A stretch of DNA of 6,175 bases, taken from assembly GCA_905480445.1 (NCBI GenBank), contig CAJQQJ010000015.1, positions 1 through 6,175 of the forward strand, in the 5' to 3' direction. This DNA is from an uncultured Alphaproteobacteria bacterium. Lineage in GTDB: Bacteria > Pseudomonadota > Alphaproteobacteria > UBA7985 > CAJQQZ01. The notes under the pieces are model-generated. The model worked only from the letters and a program-made list of their open reading frames with translations. It was not told the origin of the DNA and ran no database searches. The position numbers were made by a program, and so were the translations under genes. Positions 5,196 through 6,175 of this stretch are shown here, piece after piece (positions within the stretch are counted from its first letter, which is position 1; the number at the start of each line of letters is the position of its first letter).

Positions 5196-5963
5196 TTAGA
5201 TAGCGGCCCTAGATGGGAAAGAGAGTTCTTCTTCAGCCCCTAAATCCGCATAAGGCGACGTAACCTTGCTTGTGATGCTGCCAATTTGCTCGGGATAGGC
5301 CTGTTGTTCTTGTCGCTCTTCGGCGAAGACAGGATCACACACAGTTTTGAGCGACTGAACGACGGCCTCGGTTGACGCATCCTGCTCTATGGGTAGTGCG
5401 GGTAAAGAAACTTCCATCAACAGGGAAACAGTCTTTAGCGTTGAGACAACTGCTTGCTCAAGATCACCGTTTTTGGCCTGTTTTTCGAACCCTTCTGAAA
5501 TGGTTGTCCAAAGCTTGGCGGGAACGATTGAGGCGACATGCTCTCCAACAACAAAGAACAGACGCTTTTGTTCTTCACAAAGGTAAACCAAGACATTGAG
5601 GCGGCGGTCTTCATCACGGTCTGACAAGCCTCTGAAATGCTGTACAGCTTCTGCCTGAAGACGTTCTTGCTGATCGCCGGATACCTGGCGTCTAAAATGC
5701 CAAACTCCGATGCCAGCAAAAGAAAGAAGAGCAACGCCCAACTGTGCCAGACCAACGGCCCAAAGGGCAATTCCTAGCCAAAGCATACCGACGCCGGTCA
5801 ATACGGCGACGGCGGCTATTAACAAGCCACCAAAGAGCCTCGTGCGGTCCTTGGTTAGAACTTGAGGCTTTGTAGCTAGTCTGAGCCGGACAACAGTCTT
5901 CTCTGCCGTCTGCTGACAAAGTGAGCGAATTTCATGAATAGCGTCGTCTGAAAAATTGGTCAT
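5196..5963 (-). CDS. Membrane-anchored TPM-domain protein
   Basis: The TPM domain (named from TLP18.3, Psb32 and MOLO-1; PF04536) occurs in bacterial membrane proteins of largely unknown biochemical role. The 255-residue product has a short soluble N-terminus (1-42) and two adjacent hydrophobic helices, about 43-63 and 64-88. A charged linker follows (90-121). The TPM-like core LNVLVYLCEEQKRLFFVVG with EHVASIVPAKLWTTISEGF (122-159) ends in an amphipathic helix. The C-terminal 70 residues are acidic and variable; a stretch AVVSTLKTVS (171-180) is echoed as AVVQSLKTVC (200-209). ATG 5961-5963 is chosen because AGGAG precedes it by five bases. The open frame continues further upstream only into the anomalous high-GC DNA. 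Many relatives sit beside lemA and a second TPM gene; here the upstream neighbour is not visible. No terminator is clear before trcR. Confidence 0.75.
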   Translation of the reverse strand: MTNFSDDAIHEIRSLCQQTAEKTVVRLRLATKPQVLTKDRTRLFGGLLIAAVAVLTGVGMLWLGIALWAVGLAQLGVALLSFAGIGVWHFRRQVSGDQQERLQAEAVQHFRGLSDRDEDRRLNVLVYLCEEQKRLFFVVGEHVASIVPAKLWTTISEGFEKQAKNGDLEQAVVSTLKTVSLLMEVSLPALPIEQDASTEAVVQSLKTVCDPVFAEERQEQQAYPEQIGSITSKVTSPYADLGAEEELSFPSRAAI

Positions 5964-5968
5964 GATCT

Positions 5969-5973
5969 CTCCT
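5969..5973 (-). promoter_or_regulatory. Ribosome-binding site deciding the TPM gene start
   Basis: AGGAG on the minus strand lies five bases before ATG 5961-5963. It rejects the 20-residue upstream extension of the open frame to 6023. A TAG at 5989-5991, in the frame preceded by TGG GAC AAG, could be the stop of an upstream gene in the same operon, but that reading soon enters the high-GC end and is not recognisable. Confidence 0.7.
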
Positions 5974-6000
5974 ATCACCAACACTGTGCTACTTGTCCCA

Positions 6001-6175
6001 TCCCTGGCCACAGCGCGGGCCACAACGCGAGCAGAGGAAAGAGCGCGCGCGGTTTAGCGTGGCCGGAGAGCGTATTCGCCCGGGGGAGCCGCGGCGCAGA
6101 GCAGCGAACAACCGTCAAGGAAACCCGCGGGGCGTCCGGAGCGAAGTGCGGGAGCGGCCAGCACGGCGCGGGCCG
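6001..6175. other. High-GC terminal segment of unknown origin
   Basis: By hand count 128 of 175 bases are G or C (73%), against 28 of 60 in the preceding 60 bases. Several frames are open simply because of composition, and none gives a protein I recognise. No tRNA, rRNA or repeat is evident. The switch is abrupt, near 6000-6005, upstream of the TPM ribosome-binding site. It may be foreign DNA, an unusual GC island or an assembly chimera at a contig end. Confidence 0.6.

Noticed and set aside
5188..5197. AAGAGCTCTT palindrome at the TPM stop codon
   Set aside because: It has no loop and no following T-tract, so it does not form a terminator; probably incidental.
5435..5919. Overlapping open frames on both strands inside the TPM gene
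   Set aside because: They are alternative readings of the TPM coding sequence with no start signals or recognisable domains.

Overview
The window looks like the chromosome of an alphaproteobacterium with moderate GC. The evidence is gene content: a TrcR (DUF1013) cell-cycle regulator, two short DUF465/YdcH proteins, a COQ9-family ubiquinone protein divergent from rpsU, and a DUF465-purE-purK cluster. A Rhodospirillales/Kiloniellales-like host is a guess from protein flavour only.

Left end (1-995). Bases 88-137 are the 3' half of a tRNA-Lys(TTT) gene: anticodon arm, variable loop, T arm, acceptor strand and CCA. The 5' half is missing, and AT-rich DNA (31/87 G+C) stands in its place. This is the usual trace of integration at a tRNA 3' end, so an element boundary probably lies here. 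No recognisable gene follows until about 411, where a good ribosome-binding site and signal-peptide-like start run into a stop. A longer open frame continues in another register to 918, so this is probably a broken gene.

Centre (996-3914). rpsU (minus) and a COQ9-family gene (plus) diverge from a spacer holding a strong hairpin with a T-tract on the rpsU strand. COQ9 converges on purK and both stops lie in one CTAG. DUF465, purE and purK form a tight minus-strand operon that converts AIR to CAIR in purine synthesis. I see no terminator between COQ9 and purK. purK read-through could therefore run antisense across COQ9 and stop at the hairpin upstream of rpsU.

Right part (3915-6175). A second, minimal DUF465 gene (54 codons) starts on the plus strand and ends at a strong, probably bidirectional terminator shared with trcR (minus). 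trcR has a well-spaced sigma70-like promoter whose -35 and spacer lie inside an inverted repeat. Upstream of it is a membrane-anchored TPM-domain gene (minus). The last ~175 bases jump to about 73% G+C (128/175) with no recognisable gene, which suggests a foreign junction or an assembly chimera.

I found no CRISPR array, transposase or complete mobile element. Most genes are core housekeeping. The points worth a second look are the tRNA remnant, the GC break at the right edge, and the hairpins around rpsU and trcR.
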